A model generated the notes under the pieces. That model searched no databases. It was not told the origin of the DNA and saw only the letters and a list, made by a program, of their open reading frames with translations. Positions 17,437-25,665 of a stretch of DNA of 59,728 nt are shown here, piece after piece; the stretch's first letter is position 1, and every line of letters starts with the position of its first letter. Both the position numbers and the translations under genes were made by a program. Source of the stretch: Candidatus Levilactobacillus faecigallinarum (lineage in GTDB: Bacteria; Bacillota; Bacilli; Lactobacillales; Lactobacillaceae); NCBI GenBank assembly GCA_019113985.1, contig DXGJ01000016.1:1-59728 (forward strand). Reading direction: 5' to 3'.

Positions 17437-18627
17437 TTAACGTGTCTCCAGAGTGTCATCTTCTGGTAGCCGGACACGCAAGAGGCACACCATTGCCGCT
17501 AAGGTAACCATGGCCCCCAAGATAAAAACGTTCGCCAGCTGAATCCGACTGGCCAAAACCCCACCCAATAAAGTCCCAACCGGCAATGACAGGTTCGTGC
17601 TGGCCAACATGGCCCCGTTAACGCGTCCGAGAAGCCTGCTAGGCGTCTGTTGCTGAATTAATGTGTAAATGGAAACGTTCAGAAAACCGGCTGCCAGACC
17701 AATCGCCAGTATCATACTGAGGGTCCCAACGAGATTTCGGCTAATTGCCAAGACTAATGTCGCTAAGCCCATCATGGTTAACGCACCGACCAAGCGTCGT
17801 TTCAGCGACCAGGCCACCAGGTTGACCAAAATATTTCCCAGAATGACCCCAACAATCAAAAACATCTGCATGAAACTATACATCACTGCGGGGGCGTGAA
17901 GAATGCCGCGAACCCACACCACATCTAACCCCATGACGGGGCCCAACGTCAGATTTACTAGCAGCGCTAGCCCCACGACCACACGAAGAACTGGCTGGTG
18001 TACCAGATACCGAAGTCCCGCCGACCAACGGCCGACCGACCGGGCTTTGACAGATCGGGTTTCCTGGCCGCTCAACCGATAGCTAACGATTGCAACACAC
18101 AGCCCGGAAATCACGAAGCTAACACTGTTAATCACCAGAAACCCCGTTAAGGAAACGCTGGTCACTAAAACACCCCCTAGCAACATACCGGCCATCTCCA
18201 TCAGCATCCCCACGCCCTGATTCAGACTGGTTGCCCGTCGTAGCTGATTTTCCTGAACTAACCGTGGAATCAGGGCCATCTCAGCGGGCCCAAAAAACGT
18301 TCCCAAGAGCCGCGTCGAAAAGGTCACGGTGACTAGTCCAACTAGCGTCAAAGCCGTCCGTGAAAACAGGAGTGCCCCACCCAACATGCACCCTGCCTGC
18401 AGACCATCGATCAGCAGCATGATTTTGGTCTTCGCATACTTATCCGCTAAGAATCCCGTCAGGACCTCCAGAACGACCAGTCCGTTAAAAACTGCCGACA
18501 CGCCGCCAATTACGACCGTGTTACGCGTCAACCGGTAAAGTGTCCACATGATGGCAATATCAAACAAATTACTTCCTAATTGGGAAGCCGCTTCGCCACC
18601 GACCAAGATATAAAAGTTCGTTTTCAT
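17437..18627 (-). CDS. MFS transporter
   Basis: 396-aa major facilitator with about twelve membrane segments and MFS features such as LADKYAKTKIMLLIDG after the second segment (motif A position). It resembles the MefA/enterobactin-exporter-like branch (long hydrophobic runs, GGVLVTSVSLTGF around residue 150). I took the ATG at 18627 (MKTNFYI), with AAAGGAGAGGGG upstream. It is divergent from an Rgg-type regulator gene 98 bp away, which is the natural candidate for its control. The exported substrate cannot be inferred. Confidence 0.82.
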   Translation of the reverse strand: MKTNFYILVGGEAASQLGSNLFDIAIMWTLYRLTRNTVVIGGVSAVFNGLVVLEVLTGFLADKYAKTKIMLLIDGLQAGCMLGGALLFSRTALTLVGLVTVTFSTRLLGTFFGPAEMALIPRLVQENQLRRATSLNQGVGMLMEMAGMLLGGVLVTSVSLTGFLVINSVSFVISGLCVAIVSYRLSGQETRSVKARSVGRWSAGLRYLVHQPVLRVVVGLALLVNLTLGPVMGLDVVWVRGILHAPAVMYSFMQMFLIVGVILGNILVNLVAWSLKRRLVGALTMMGLATLVLAISRNLVGTLSMILAIGLAAGFLNVSIYTLIQQQTPSRLLGRVNGAMLASTNLSLPVGTLLGGVLASRIQLANVFILGAMVTLAAMVCLLRVRLPEDDTLETR

Positions 18628-18725
18628 CGTTAGAATCCCCTCTCCTTTGAATTGGGGAAATCCTAACATGTGGTGTATCATCGGTTTATCAAATTCAACT
18701 ATCAAAGAATTTTGGAGATGAGCGC

Positions 18726-19583
18726 ATGTTATCAACTGGCGAAACACTTAGACAGATTCGACAATCTAAGGGGCTCACACTAAAGGAAGTGGCGTCTGAC
18801 CAGCTCTCGGTTGCCTTCCTGTCCAAGGTCGAACGTGGGGACTCCGACATCTCGTTGGGCCGCTTCGAGAATTTACTGGAGCGGTTACGTACCACCTACG
18901 ACAAATTTTCCTTTATCAAACACAACCTGACACTTTCACCGCAAATCACCTTCTGGCGGCAAGTCGCCACGTTCGTCCGTTCCCATAACGTCTATGGCCT
19001 ACAACGACTTTATACGGCCGAAAAGGACTTAGCCGCTAATTCACAATCGCCACATTTCCACAATATGATAATTCTTCACTGTCACCTGTGTCGGCTACAA
19101 AGCCGCCAACTCCCCGTGGCTGAAGTCAAAGTCCTCCACGATTTTTTGTTTACCATTGATTCCTGGGGTGGTTACGAACTTGGAGTCTTCACCCACGCCA
19201 TGTTCCTTTTTCCGACGGACGAACTGCAAACCCTCACCCAAACCGCGTTGAAGAAATCGCAAGTCTACTTAGATTTACCAGGCTACCACGATTTACTTGC
19301 CACTTTATTGGGCAACGCGCTTGCCCAGTTGCTCACTCACCACCAATGGGCCGCCGCCCAACGAATCAGTGTCCAGGCGCAACACTTAATTGATTTTGAA
19401 GATCTCTCGACCGAAAAGAGTCAGATCCTGCTACTCACGGCCTGGCTAAATCAGCAACACGCGACTGGGGCCATCACCGTACCACCTGAAACCGTCATCC
19501 AGGCTTGTTACGATTTGGCGGCACCTAACTGGTCGAACACACTGTACGAACAGCTAACTACCCTTAACCATTCCCACGCCTAA
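18726..19583 (+). CDS. Rgg/GadR/MutR family transcriptional regulator
   Basis: 285 aa. N-terminal XRE-type helix-turn-helix (LRQIRQSKGLTLKEVAS...FLSKVERGDSDISL, residues 8-45), followed by an all-helical TPR-like region to the end. That is the Rgg layout, where the C-terminal domain often senses a short hydrophobic peptide. The ATG at 18726 follows TTTGGAGATG. I looked for a small peptide gene in the 98-bp divergent gap and see none. The obvious target is the divergent MFS gene. Confidence 0.82.
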   Translation: MLSTGETLRQIRQSKGLTLKEVASDQLSVAFLSKVERGDSDISLGRFENLLERLRTTYDKFSFIKHNLTLSPQITFWRQVATFVRSHNVYGLQRLYTAEKDLAANSQSPHFHNMIILHCHLCRLQSRQLPVAEVKVLHDFLFTIDSWGGYELGVFTHAMFLFPTDELQTLTQTALKKSQVYLDLPGYHDLLATLLGNALAQLLTHHQWAAAQRISVQAQHLIDFEDLSTEKSQILLLTAWLNQQHATGAITVPPETVIQACYDLAAPNWSNTLYEQLTTLNHSHA

Positions 19584-19621
19584 AAAGCGTTCCGGCCACA
19601 ATGAAGGTCGAAACGCTTTTT
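19582..19621. terminator. bidirectional terminator between the Rgg-type and EamA-type genes
   Basis: AAAAAGCGTT / AACGCTTTTT outer arms with an imperfect inner stem. The two genes converge here. Confidence 0.82.
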
Positions 19622-19631
19622 GGTAGTTTTT

Positions 19632-20507
19632 TTATTGCCGGGCCGAGACCACTAACCCGCCAATCGTCAGGAGAATTCCCAGGATGACCAACGGTGTAAT
19701 GGGTTCGTGGAGAATCAGCCAGGCTGTGACCACGGTCACCACTGGTACCAGGTAGATGTAGATGCTGGTCTTGACGGTTCCCAGGTGCTTAACCGCGTAA
19801 GCCCAACTCAGGAAACACAGGGCCGAGGCACCCAGTCCCAGGAACAGGAAGTTCACCAGGTTGTCGCCCTGCATGATTTTACCCAGGTCGACCTGCCCGT
19901 GGGTCGCAAAAAAGACCGGCAGGATAAAGATGATTCCGTAAATAAAGGTCCGGCGGGTCACCTGAACCGGGTTATAGCCCAGCGTGTTCATGTAACTGAC
20001 CACGTAGGAGTACAGCGCCCAGATCAACGCCGCCAGTAGGGCCAAGAGGTCCCCGGCGATGTTAACGTGGACCCCACTGCCGTTCAACGAAATCAGCGAG
20101 ATGCCGACCATCGAGCAGAGAAACCCCAGTAAGAACTGCCGGGTCAGCTTTTGCCGGCCCAGTGCCGCCGCAATCAGCGCGATGAACAGGGGCGACGTCG
20201 AGACGATCACCCCGATGTTTGAGGCGTAGGTGAAGGTCAGCGCGACGTTTTCAAACAGGTAGTACAGGCAGATACCCAGCAGCCCCGCCGCGGCAAACGC
20301 CCCTTCAACCTTCCAGCTGGTGAACTTAAAGAACTTGGGGTAAATCACGAACAGGCCGACCAGCCCGATAACGAACCGAATCAGCAAGATTTCCAGCGGT
20401 GCAAAGTCGGTCAACAGGACCTTAGTGGAGATGTAGGTGATGCCCCACAGGAAAATCGTTAGGAGCGCGACAAAGTGGCCCCGTAATTGGCGTTCTGGTT
20501 GTTGCAT
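19632..20507 (-). CDS. EamA/DMT family transporter
   Basis: 291 aa with ten predicted membrane segments arranged as two EamA repeats (about 10-140 and 155-288). Characteristic WGITYISTKVLL lies near the N-terminus and LGTVKTSIYIYLVPVVT near residue 240. Members export amino acids or metabolites. The ATG at 20507 follows AGAAGGGA. It is monocistronic with a terminator at each side. Confidence 0.85.
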   Translation of the reverse strand: MQQPERQLRGHFVALLTIFLWGITYISTKVLLTDFAPLEILLIRFVIGLVGLFVIYPKFFKFTSWKVEGAFAAAGLLGICLYYLFENVALTFTYASNIGVIVSTSPLFIALIAAALGRQKLTRQFLLGFLCSMVGISLISLNGSGVHVNIAGDLLALLAALIWALYSYVVSYMNTLGYNPVQVTRRTFIYGIIFILPVFFATHGQVDLGKIMQGDNLVNFLFLGLGASALCFLSWAYAVKHLGTVKTSIYIYLVPVVTVVTAWLILHEPITPLVILGILLTIGGLVVSARQ

Positions 20508-20591
20508 AGTTACAAATCCCTTCTCTAATAAACTCTCTCATGCGCGGCGCTGTGCCCAACGCCGGGTGAAACGGTTGGTTCAATGGGGGCA

Positions 20592-20646
20592 AAAGGTGGG
20601 GCAACCGGCCAACGCAGCTAGCTGCATTGACTGGTGTCCCACCCTT
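20592..20646 (-). terminator. terminator of the DUF975 gene
   Basis: Minus-strand two-part hairpin: outer GGTGGG / CCCCACC and inner GTCAATGCAGC / GCTGCGTTGGC with a bulge between, followed by TTTT. Weak T run but a strong stem. Confidence 0.62.
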
Positions 20647-20672
20647 TTAAGGCCCTTTAGTCGTCTGGTTAC

Positions 20673-21419
20673 TTAGTCGATAGACACGTGACTGTCATCA
20701 TCGTCAGCTGGTTCGTCGTCCGCGTCATCCCCGCGCGGCGTGTGGTGCATCACCACCAGCTGGTTGTAGAACTTAGCCCGCGACATGTCGTAATATGGCA
20801 TCACGAACAGACCCGGTAGCCCCATGAGCAAGCCACTCAACATGAACCACAGGATGAAACTCAGGTCCATCACGAACAGGAAGCCCTTACTGCCGTCCAT
20901 CATTTCCCGTGACTGGGTGATGGCTTCCAGCGCGCCAATGGGGTGGCCCTGATCGAAGGCATCCCGGTAGATGTAAAACGCTTGGGAGTAGGCGTAACCT
21001 TTGATGATGCCGGGGATCACCAGGAGCAGGCTCCACAACGCCACGAAAATGGCGGTCAGGATACTAATGAACAACCAGCCCAGGAAGTACTGACCCTTTT
21101 CAAATAACTTGAAGGACCGCTGCACGGGTTCCGTGTACCCCTCGACAACGCCCCGGTCGATATCGATCATGGTCAGCTGCGCGCCGGCCCGAAGTATCCC
21201 CGCCACAAACGTAAAGATCATGGTAAAGGACAGGGTCATTGTGACCGGGTTGTTATTTAGAAACGCCTCTTGGAAGCGCACAATGTTGCGGCTACTGATC
21301 TCGCCGCCAATCCAGCTCAGTGCCAGCCAAAGAATGGATAAGAGCAAATAAAATGAGAAATGATCAAGAATCTGGGCTTTGGCGCCCGCCTTGATATTGA
21401 TACGGTCTGTTGATGTCAT
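20673..21419 (-). CDS. DUF975 family integral membrane protein
   Basis: 248 aa, about five or six membrane segments. The family hallmark is the central VIPGIIKGYAYSQAFYIYRD (about residues 133-152), followed by AITQSREMMDGSKGFLF and DLSFILWF. The tail is very acidic (DDADDEPADDDD). The role of this family is not established. It is a single gene with AAAAGGGG before the ATG. Divergent from the arylsulfotransferase-like gene. Confidence 0.85.
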   Translation of the reverse strand: MTSTDRINIKAGAKAQILDHFSFYLLLSILWLALSWIGGEISSRNIVRFQEAFLNNNPVTMTLSFTMIFTFVAGILRAGAQLTMIDIDRGVVEGYTEPVQRSFKLFEKGQYFLGWLFISILTAIFVALWSLLLVIPGIIKGYAYSQAFYIYRDAFDQGHPIGALEAITQSREMMDGSKGFLFVMDLSFILWFMLSGLLMGLPGLFVMPYYDMSRAKFYNQLVVMHHTPRGDDADDEPADDDDSHVSID

Positions 21420-21563
21420 TGGGGTTCCCCTTTTCCCGCGGCCCTCACCGCGTCTTCCGATTACCTCTAGTATACCGTTTTTTCACGAGAAACAGGAGAC
21501 CTTTTTTTGACGGTCGACCCCTTGATACCATTGAGGTTAGGGCCGATTCGGCCTTGGAAGCGC

Positions 21564-21592
21564 TTGTCACTTTTTGTGAAACTTGCTAGAAT
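21564..21592 (+). promoter_or_regulatory. promoter of the arylsulfotransferase-like gene
   Basis: TTGTCA (21564-21569), 17-bp spacer, TAGAAT (21587-21592), 53 bp before the start codon. Confidence 0.72.
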
Positions 21593-21645
21593 GAGACGAG
21601 TGTTTAAAATAATACCGATGTAAACTATCTTAGGGAGTGCTCTAC

Positions 21646-23370
21646 ATGTCAAAGAAATTCTGGCGCATTACTGGCCTGGTCCTCCTGGTGGCCCTAGTCG
21701 CGGGCGGCGCCACGGCCTACCATGAACGTCATCTGATTCGGCGTTACCTGCTGGTCCACCAGCACTACGTCAAAAAGGACATTCTGTCTACCAACCAAAT
21801 CAAGTTGAACTTGCGGCCGGCGGTGTCGACCAAAAACACCACGGCGACCAACCAGCTGACAGCGGGGTATCAAAAGACGCTGAAACGCCTGTCGAACGGC
21901 CCACAACACGCCAAGGTCATCGTGAACCCCTACAAGACCTCGCCATTGTCCGGCTTGATTCTGGTCAAGACGGCTCAGGCGACCAAGGTGCAGCTGACGG
22001 TCCACGGTGACCGGCCTGCCACCACGATTCGCCAGACCGTCGCCGGCTACCACACCCAACATAGCGTGGGCGTGTTGGGCCTGTATGCCAACCGCAGCAA
22101 TCGGGTCACCCTGAAGTTCACGACCAAAAACGGTCAGGTCAGCCGCTACACCTATCGGCTGAAGACCACTAAGCTGCCGCACGGCATTGGGACCAACACC
22201 CTCAAGACCAGCAAGCCCAAGCAGATGGCCCTGGGGCAGGGGAATACCAAGTTGACCTTCGCCGTCAGCAGTCAGGGCTACACCTATGGGTTAGACGCCC
22301 GCGGGAAGGTCCGCTGGGTCAGCACCACCAAAATTTCCCACATCTTCAAGGAACTCGCCAACCATCACCTGTTAACGCTGACCAAGATCAGCGACAGCGA
22401 GCACAAGTACAACGCGCTGCGAGAGACCGACTTTTACGGTCGCGTTTACCAACAGGTCAACTTCAGTGGCCTCTTTCCGACCCGCAAGGACAGCAGCAAG
22501 CTCGAGACCAACTCGGTGATTCACCACGACGCCATCGAGCTGCCCAACCACAACTTGTTACTGACGGTCGACGATGGGAGCAAGAAGTTCGTCGAGGATA
22601 CCATGATCGAGCTCAACTGGAAGACTGGTAAGATTCAGAAGGTCATTGACCTCAAGCGGATTCTACCGAAGTCAGCCTACCAAGAGTACACCGGCACCCA
22701 CCGCCCCGACGGTAAGATCGACTGGTTCCACCAGAACTCGATGGTCTACGATAAAAAGCGTGACGAGCTCATCGTTTCCGGCCGAAACCAGGATATGATC
22801 TTCGCCATCAACTACAAGACCACTAAGCTCAAGTGGATTCTGGCCGCACCGGAAAAGCTGCCGAAGAGCTACCAGAAGTATCTGTTGACGCCGACTAACA
22901 AGAACTACCGCTACAACGGTGGCCAACACGCGGTCAAGTTGATCAACCAGTCACAGCACCAAGGCGACACGATTGAACTGGAATTCTACGACAACAACGT
23001 CCCGGTCACCCGGGGTAAGACCAAGCAATCCAGGAAGTGGTCGGCGGGTGAGATTGTCACGATCAACCAACGTAAGAAGACCGTGACCAAGACCTGGGAA
23101 TTCGGCCAACGCCTGGGCGAACGCAACTTCACCAACATCGTCGGCAGTAGCTACGCCGTTGGCAAAGGCAACACCTTGATTGGCTTTGGGTACGCCGATT
23201 GGGGCAAACGCAGCGAGTTCGTCGAGGTCAACCGCAAGACCAAGCAAATCGTCTTTGACGTCGACCGAACGGCCTTCGCACACGGCGATTGGAGCTACCG
23301 GGCCCAGCGGATGTCATTATATCCTGCGGGGAACGACGCCCTGAAGCTCGAAAAGATTTCAACCAAATAA
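21646..23370 (+). CDS. arylsulfate sulfotransferase-like protein (AssT family), membrane-anchored
   Basis: 574 aa. N-terminal signal or anchor (residues 6-26), a beta-rich N-terminal domain, then a propeller-like region. Family features: QGYTYGLDARGKVRW, IELPNHNLLLTVDDG, then DWFHQNSMVYD and SGRNQDMIFAINYKT, and GGQHAVKL before the end. The conserved histidines in WFHQNS and GGQHA are where AssT places its sulfo-acceptor His. Such enzymes move a sulfuryl group between phenolic compounds outside the cell without PAPS. The start ATG at 21646 has GGGAG upstream; the frame begins 9 nt earlier. Many lysines and threonines near the N-terminus suggest a wall-exposed segment. Confidence 0.82.
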   Translation: MSKKFWRITGLVLLVALVAGGATAYHERHLIRRYLLVHQHYVKKDILSTNQIKLNLRPAVSTKNTTATNQLTAGYQKTLKRLSNGPQHAKVIVNPYKTSPLSGLILVKTAQATKVQLTVHGDRPATTIRQTVAGYHTQHSVGVLGLYANRSNRVTLKFTTKNGQVSRYTYRLKTTKLPHGIGTNTLKTSKPKQMALGQGNTKLTFAVSSQGYTYGLDARGKVRWVSTTKISHIFKELANHHLLTLTKISDSEHKYNALRETDFYGRVYQQVNFSGLFPTRKDSSKLETNSVIHHDAIELPNHNLLLTVDDGSKKFVEDTMIELNWKTGKIQKVIDLKRILPKSAYQEYTGTHRPDGKIDWFHQNSMVYDKKRDELIVSGRNQDMIFAINYKTTKLKWILAAPEKLPKSYQKYLLTPTNKNYRYNGGQHAVKLINQSQHQGDTIELEFYDNNVPVTRGKTKQSRKWSAGEIVTINQRKKTVTKTWEFGQRLGERNFTNIVGSSYAVGKGNTLIGFGYADWGKRSEFVEVNRKTKQIVFDVDRTAFAHGDWSYRAQRMSLYPAGNDALKLEKISTK

Positions 23371-23375
23371 CCCAT

Positions 23376-23416
23376 GAAACGCGTCCGGGACCCAATCGTC
23401 TCGCACGCGTTTTTTA
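23376..23416 (+). terminator. terminator of the arylsulfotransferase-like gene
   Basis: AAACGCGT / ACGCGTTTTTT arms with an inner GGAC/GTCT stem. Confidence 0.8.
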
Positions 23417-23438
23417 TCGCTCACGCTTCTGTCAACGC

Positions 23439-23609
23439 CTAGGCCCAGTCGGCATAGGCGTGAGCAATTTTATGGCCCCTGATAAAATCATACCGGTCCC
23501 CCGACTGGTAACCGCGCATCACGCGGTAAAAATTTCCCTTAAGTTTACGGGAAACCAGCTTCATGCCCCTGATGGTACTTGCCACCTGGGCCTGCACTGA
23601 CTGGGCCAT
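23439..23609 (-). CDS. possible small basic protein (56 aa), unrecognised
   Basis: An open frame beginning MAQSVQAQVASTIRG and ending HAYADWA. It is rich in Lys, Arg and Tyr, with a centre reading KLKGNFYRVMRGYQSGDRYD, a composition typical of real protein rather than noise. A strong Shine-Dalgarno (GGGGAGG) lies upstream, but best placed for a different ATG 16 nt earlier in another frame, which ends after 26 codons. Either initiation is inefficient, or there is a one-base frameshift. I do not recognise the family. Confidence 0.4.
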   Translation of the reverse strand: MAQSVQAQVASTIRGMKLVSRKLKGNFYRVMRGYQSGDRYDFIRGHKIAHAYADWA

Positions 23610-23714
23610 GGGCGCTAAAATCCATGGTGATTTCCTCCCCGAAAGATTAGTTCTGCCATCAGCATAGGCGTCCGCTAGTCAGAAAGACAGCCGGACTACT
23701 TAACAATAAAATAG

Positions 23715-23749
23715 TAAAATGGCATCACCATTTAGGTGATGCCATTGTT
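23715..23749 (-). terminator. terminator of the 73-aa membrane protein gene
   Basis: Minus-strand AATGGCATCACC / GGTGATGCCATT stem with a five-base loop, followed by TTTA. It lies immediately after the stop codon at 23752. Confidence 0.78.
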
Positions 23750-23751
23750 CG

Positions 23752-23973
23752 TTAATTGCTACTACTGCTTTGACTCGGCATCCCGCTGGGTTTACCGCTA
23801 GGACGCTTGCCACTCATCCCACTGGGGCCCTTTTTCATCTGTTGCGTTTGCGCTGCCTTGGCCTGCTGTTGCCCCAGCATGTAGCCGGTCCCACCGCCCC
23901 CGGCGAAGAGGAGAATTCCGGCTAATAGGAGCACCAGCCAACGTTTAGGTCCTTTGGTCTGACCTGATTGCAT
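23752..23973 (-). CDS. small single-pass membrane protein with Gly/Lys/Ser tail
   Basis: 73 aa: short basic start (MQSGQTKGPKRW), one membrane segment with a GGGG stretch (about residues 13-32), then a Gln/Lys-rich stalk and an extracellular-looking tail of KRPSGKPSGMPS repeats ending in serines. I do not recognise the function. The ATG at 23973 has AAAGGA at a good distance; a TTG three codons earlier is the alternative. Promoter not identified. Confidence 0.68.
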   Translation of the reverse strand: MQSGQTKGPKRWLVLLLAGILLFAGGGGTGYMLGQQQAKAAQTQQMKKGPSGMSGKRPSGKPSGMPSQSSSSN

Positions 23974-24057
23974 GGTTATCAATCCTTTCTATCTTATCAA
24001 CAGTAGGCCCAGTATAGCGCGGCTGGCTTAACGTTGCCCTAAGCGCTGATAAGTTGC

Positions 24058-24086
24058 TTGCAATCCGCCACGTTTTTTCGTAATAT
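24058..24086 (+). promoter_or_regulatory. promoter of the nucleoside hydrolase gene
   Basis: TTGCAA (24058-24063), 17-bp spacer, TAATAT (24081-24086), 58 bp before the start. Confidence 0.65.
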
Positions 24087-24144
24087 AAGAACTATCAACA
24101 ACGGAATTTCAATAAATGTTCGTTATAAGAGGAGAGAATAATCC

Positions 24145-25083
24145 ATGCGTAATGTCTATTTCAACCACGACGGTGGCGTCGATGACCTGGTATCCCTGCT
24201 GTTACTGCTCCAGATGAAGGACGTCCACCTGACGGGCGTTGGTGTGATGGGGGCCGACTCCTACCTGGAACCCGCCGTCTCCGCCAGCCGTAAGATTATC
24301 GACCGCTTCGGTCACGGGGCTTCGCTCGACGTTGCGGCCTCGGATGCGACGACCGCCCACCCCTTTCCCAAGGAATGGCGGATGGACGCCTTTAGCGTCG
24401 ACGCCCTGCCCCTCCTAAACGAAAGTGGCACCATCACCACGCCCCTCGCTCCTAAGCCGGCCTACTTAGACTTGATCGATAAGGTGCAGACCACCGATGG
24501 TCCAACCACCCTGGTCATGACCGGCCCATTGAGTGACCTGGCCAAGGCCTTGGAAACCGACCCCACGATTACAGAAAAGATCGACCAGCTCTACTGGATG
24601 GGCGGCACCTTCAACGACCGCGGTAACGTCGCCGAGCCCGAACAGGACGGCACCGTCGAATGGAACGCCTACTGGGACCCCCAGGCCGTCAAGACCGTCT
24701 GGGACAGCGACATCGCCATTCAGATGGTGGGCCTCGAAAGTACCCATCAAGTGCCCCTAACCCCGGCTATCCGGCAACATTGGGCCACACTACGACAACA
24801 TCCCGCCCTCGACTTTATCGGCCAGGGATACGCCTTGGTGCCACCGCTGGAACACTTTGAAACCAACTCGACCTACTTCTTGTGGGATGTCCTGACCACG
24901 GTCGCCAGCGACGACCCGACGATTGTGACCACCCGTGACGTGACTGGTGACGTCCTGACCACCGGCCCCAGCCAAGGTCGGACCTTCGAGACGCCTAACG
25001 GCCGGCCATTGACCCTAGTCACCCAGGTCGACCATGACGCCTTCTTCCAGCGCATCGACGACCTAGCCATCCTGGCCGACTGA
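24145..25083 (+). CDS. inosine-uridine type nucleoside hydrolase
   Basis: Hydrolyses the N-glycosidic bond of nucleosides to ribose and base. 312 aa, the usual family length. The N-terminal Ca2+-binding aspartate cluster appears as HDGGVDDLVSLL (residues 8-19, versus the common DTDPGxDDA). VMTGPLSDLA around residue 132 and EWNAYWDP around residue 172 match the family's TGPLTNLA and EFN..DPEA motifs. The ATG at 24145 has AAGAGGAGAG upstream. HDGG in place of DTDPG is a variant of subgroup members. It is a single gene, with a terminator downstream. Confidence 0.88.
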   Translation: MRNVYFNHDGGVDDLVSLLLLLQMKDVHLTGVGVMGADSYLEPAVSASRKIIDRFGHGASLDVAASDATTAHPFPKEWRMDAFSVDALPLLNESGTITTPLAPKPAYLDLIDKVQTTDGPTTLVMTGPLSDLAKALETDPTITEKIDQLYWMGGTFNDRGNVAEPEQDGTVEWNAYWDPQAVKTVWDSDIAIQMVGLESTHQVPLTPAIRQHWATLRQHPALDFIGQGYALVPPLEHFETNSTYFLWDVLTTVASDDPTIVTTRDVTGDVLTTGPSQGRTFETPNGRPLTLVTQVDHDAFFQRIDDLAILAD

Positions 25084-25163
25084 CCAATACCGTTAATCGC
25101 CAGTGTTTCCATCGTTCTGTAATTGGCTTGCTCACTCAGCCAACTCATAACCGTCATCCCTGG

Positions 25164-25196
25164 GGACCCCGCCGCTTCACTGGTGGGGTCCTTTTT
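25164..25196 (+). terminator. terminator of the nucleoside hydrolase gene
   Basis: GGACCCCGCC / GGTGGGGTCC stem followed by five T. Confidence 0.8.
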
Positions 25197-25428
25197 AGCG
25201 ATTGTTACGCAGTAATTGATGTGAATGTTATAACAATAAGACGACTTTTAATTGCCACCAAGGCGTCCTGTCATCCGTTAGCCACTAACTGTATATTGTC
25301 TTTTCAAGCCCTTACGGTACTTTTCCAGTCAGCGAAAGCCACTGTAATTATGCGGGTATTACGGGCACATCAGCCTTTGGAACTTTTCAAGTTCACCGTT
25401 TATATATCATGATGCTCCTTAACTATTT
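25197..25428. other. gene-free AT-rich stretch
   Basis: I see no coding frame with an RBS, no repeat copy and no convincing promoter. It ends at the possible 41-aa frame on the minus strand. Confidence 0.5.
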
Positions 25429-25554
25429 CTAGAATAACCCTTGTATTTTTAAAGAAAGTGGTTTACAATTCATTGTGAAGTTAATAACAAGTAACCTTTT
25501 AACTTCGTTTAACTCGTAAATTTCCCATCGCCCCGTCGATGGTTCGGCTCCCAT
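25429..25554 (-). CDS. possible 41-aa peptide or gene remnant
   Basis: Frame begins MGAEPSTGRWEIYELNEVKR and ends KIQGLF. AGGAAG lies 8 nt before the ATG. Composition is plausible for the N-terminus of a longer protein, but the frame stops after 41 codons in AT-rich DNA. On the opposite strand, 25521-25556 looks superficially like the T-arm end of a tRNA, which could mark an old integration site. I give neither reading much weight. Confidence 0.28.
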   Translation of the reverse strand: MGAEPSTGRWEIYELNEVKRLLVINFTMNCKPLSLKIQGLF

Positions 25555-25586
25555 TAGCGTATTTCTTCCTAACCACAACGAATCCC

Positions 25587-25614
25587 AAGGTCTGCTTGCC
25601 TTGGGTTTTTGTTT
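25587..25614 (+). terminator. small terminator-like hairpin, plus strand
   Basis: CCCAAGG / CCTTGGG stem with a TCTGCTTG loop, followed by TTTTTG. No plus-strand gene ends just before it. Confidence 0.5.
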
Positions 25615-25623
25615 GCACCAAAA

Positions 25624-25657
25624 AGGCGTGACCCACCAGCTTGGGATCACGCCTTAC
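25624..25657 (-). terminator. terminator of the ABC-F gene
   Basis: Minus-strand AAGGCGTGA / TCACGCCTTTTT stem, 10 bp past the stop codon. Confidence 0.85.
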
Positions 25658-25665
25658 TTTGTACG

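Noticed and set aside
25521-25556. tRNA-like 3' end (GGTTCGGCTCC) on the plus strand
   Set aside because: T-arm pairing is imperfect and no acceptor, D-arm or anticodon arm is found upstream.
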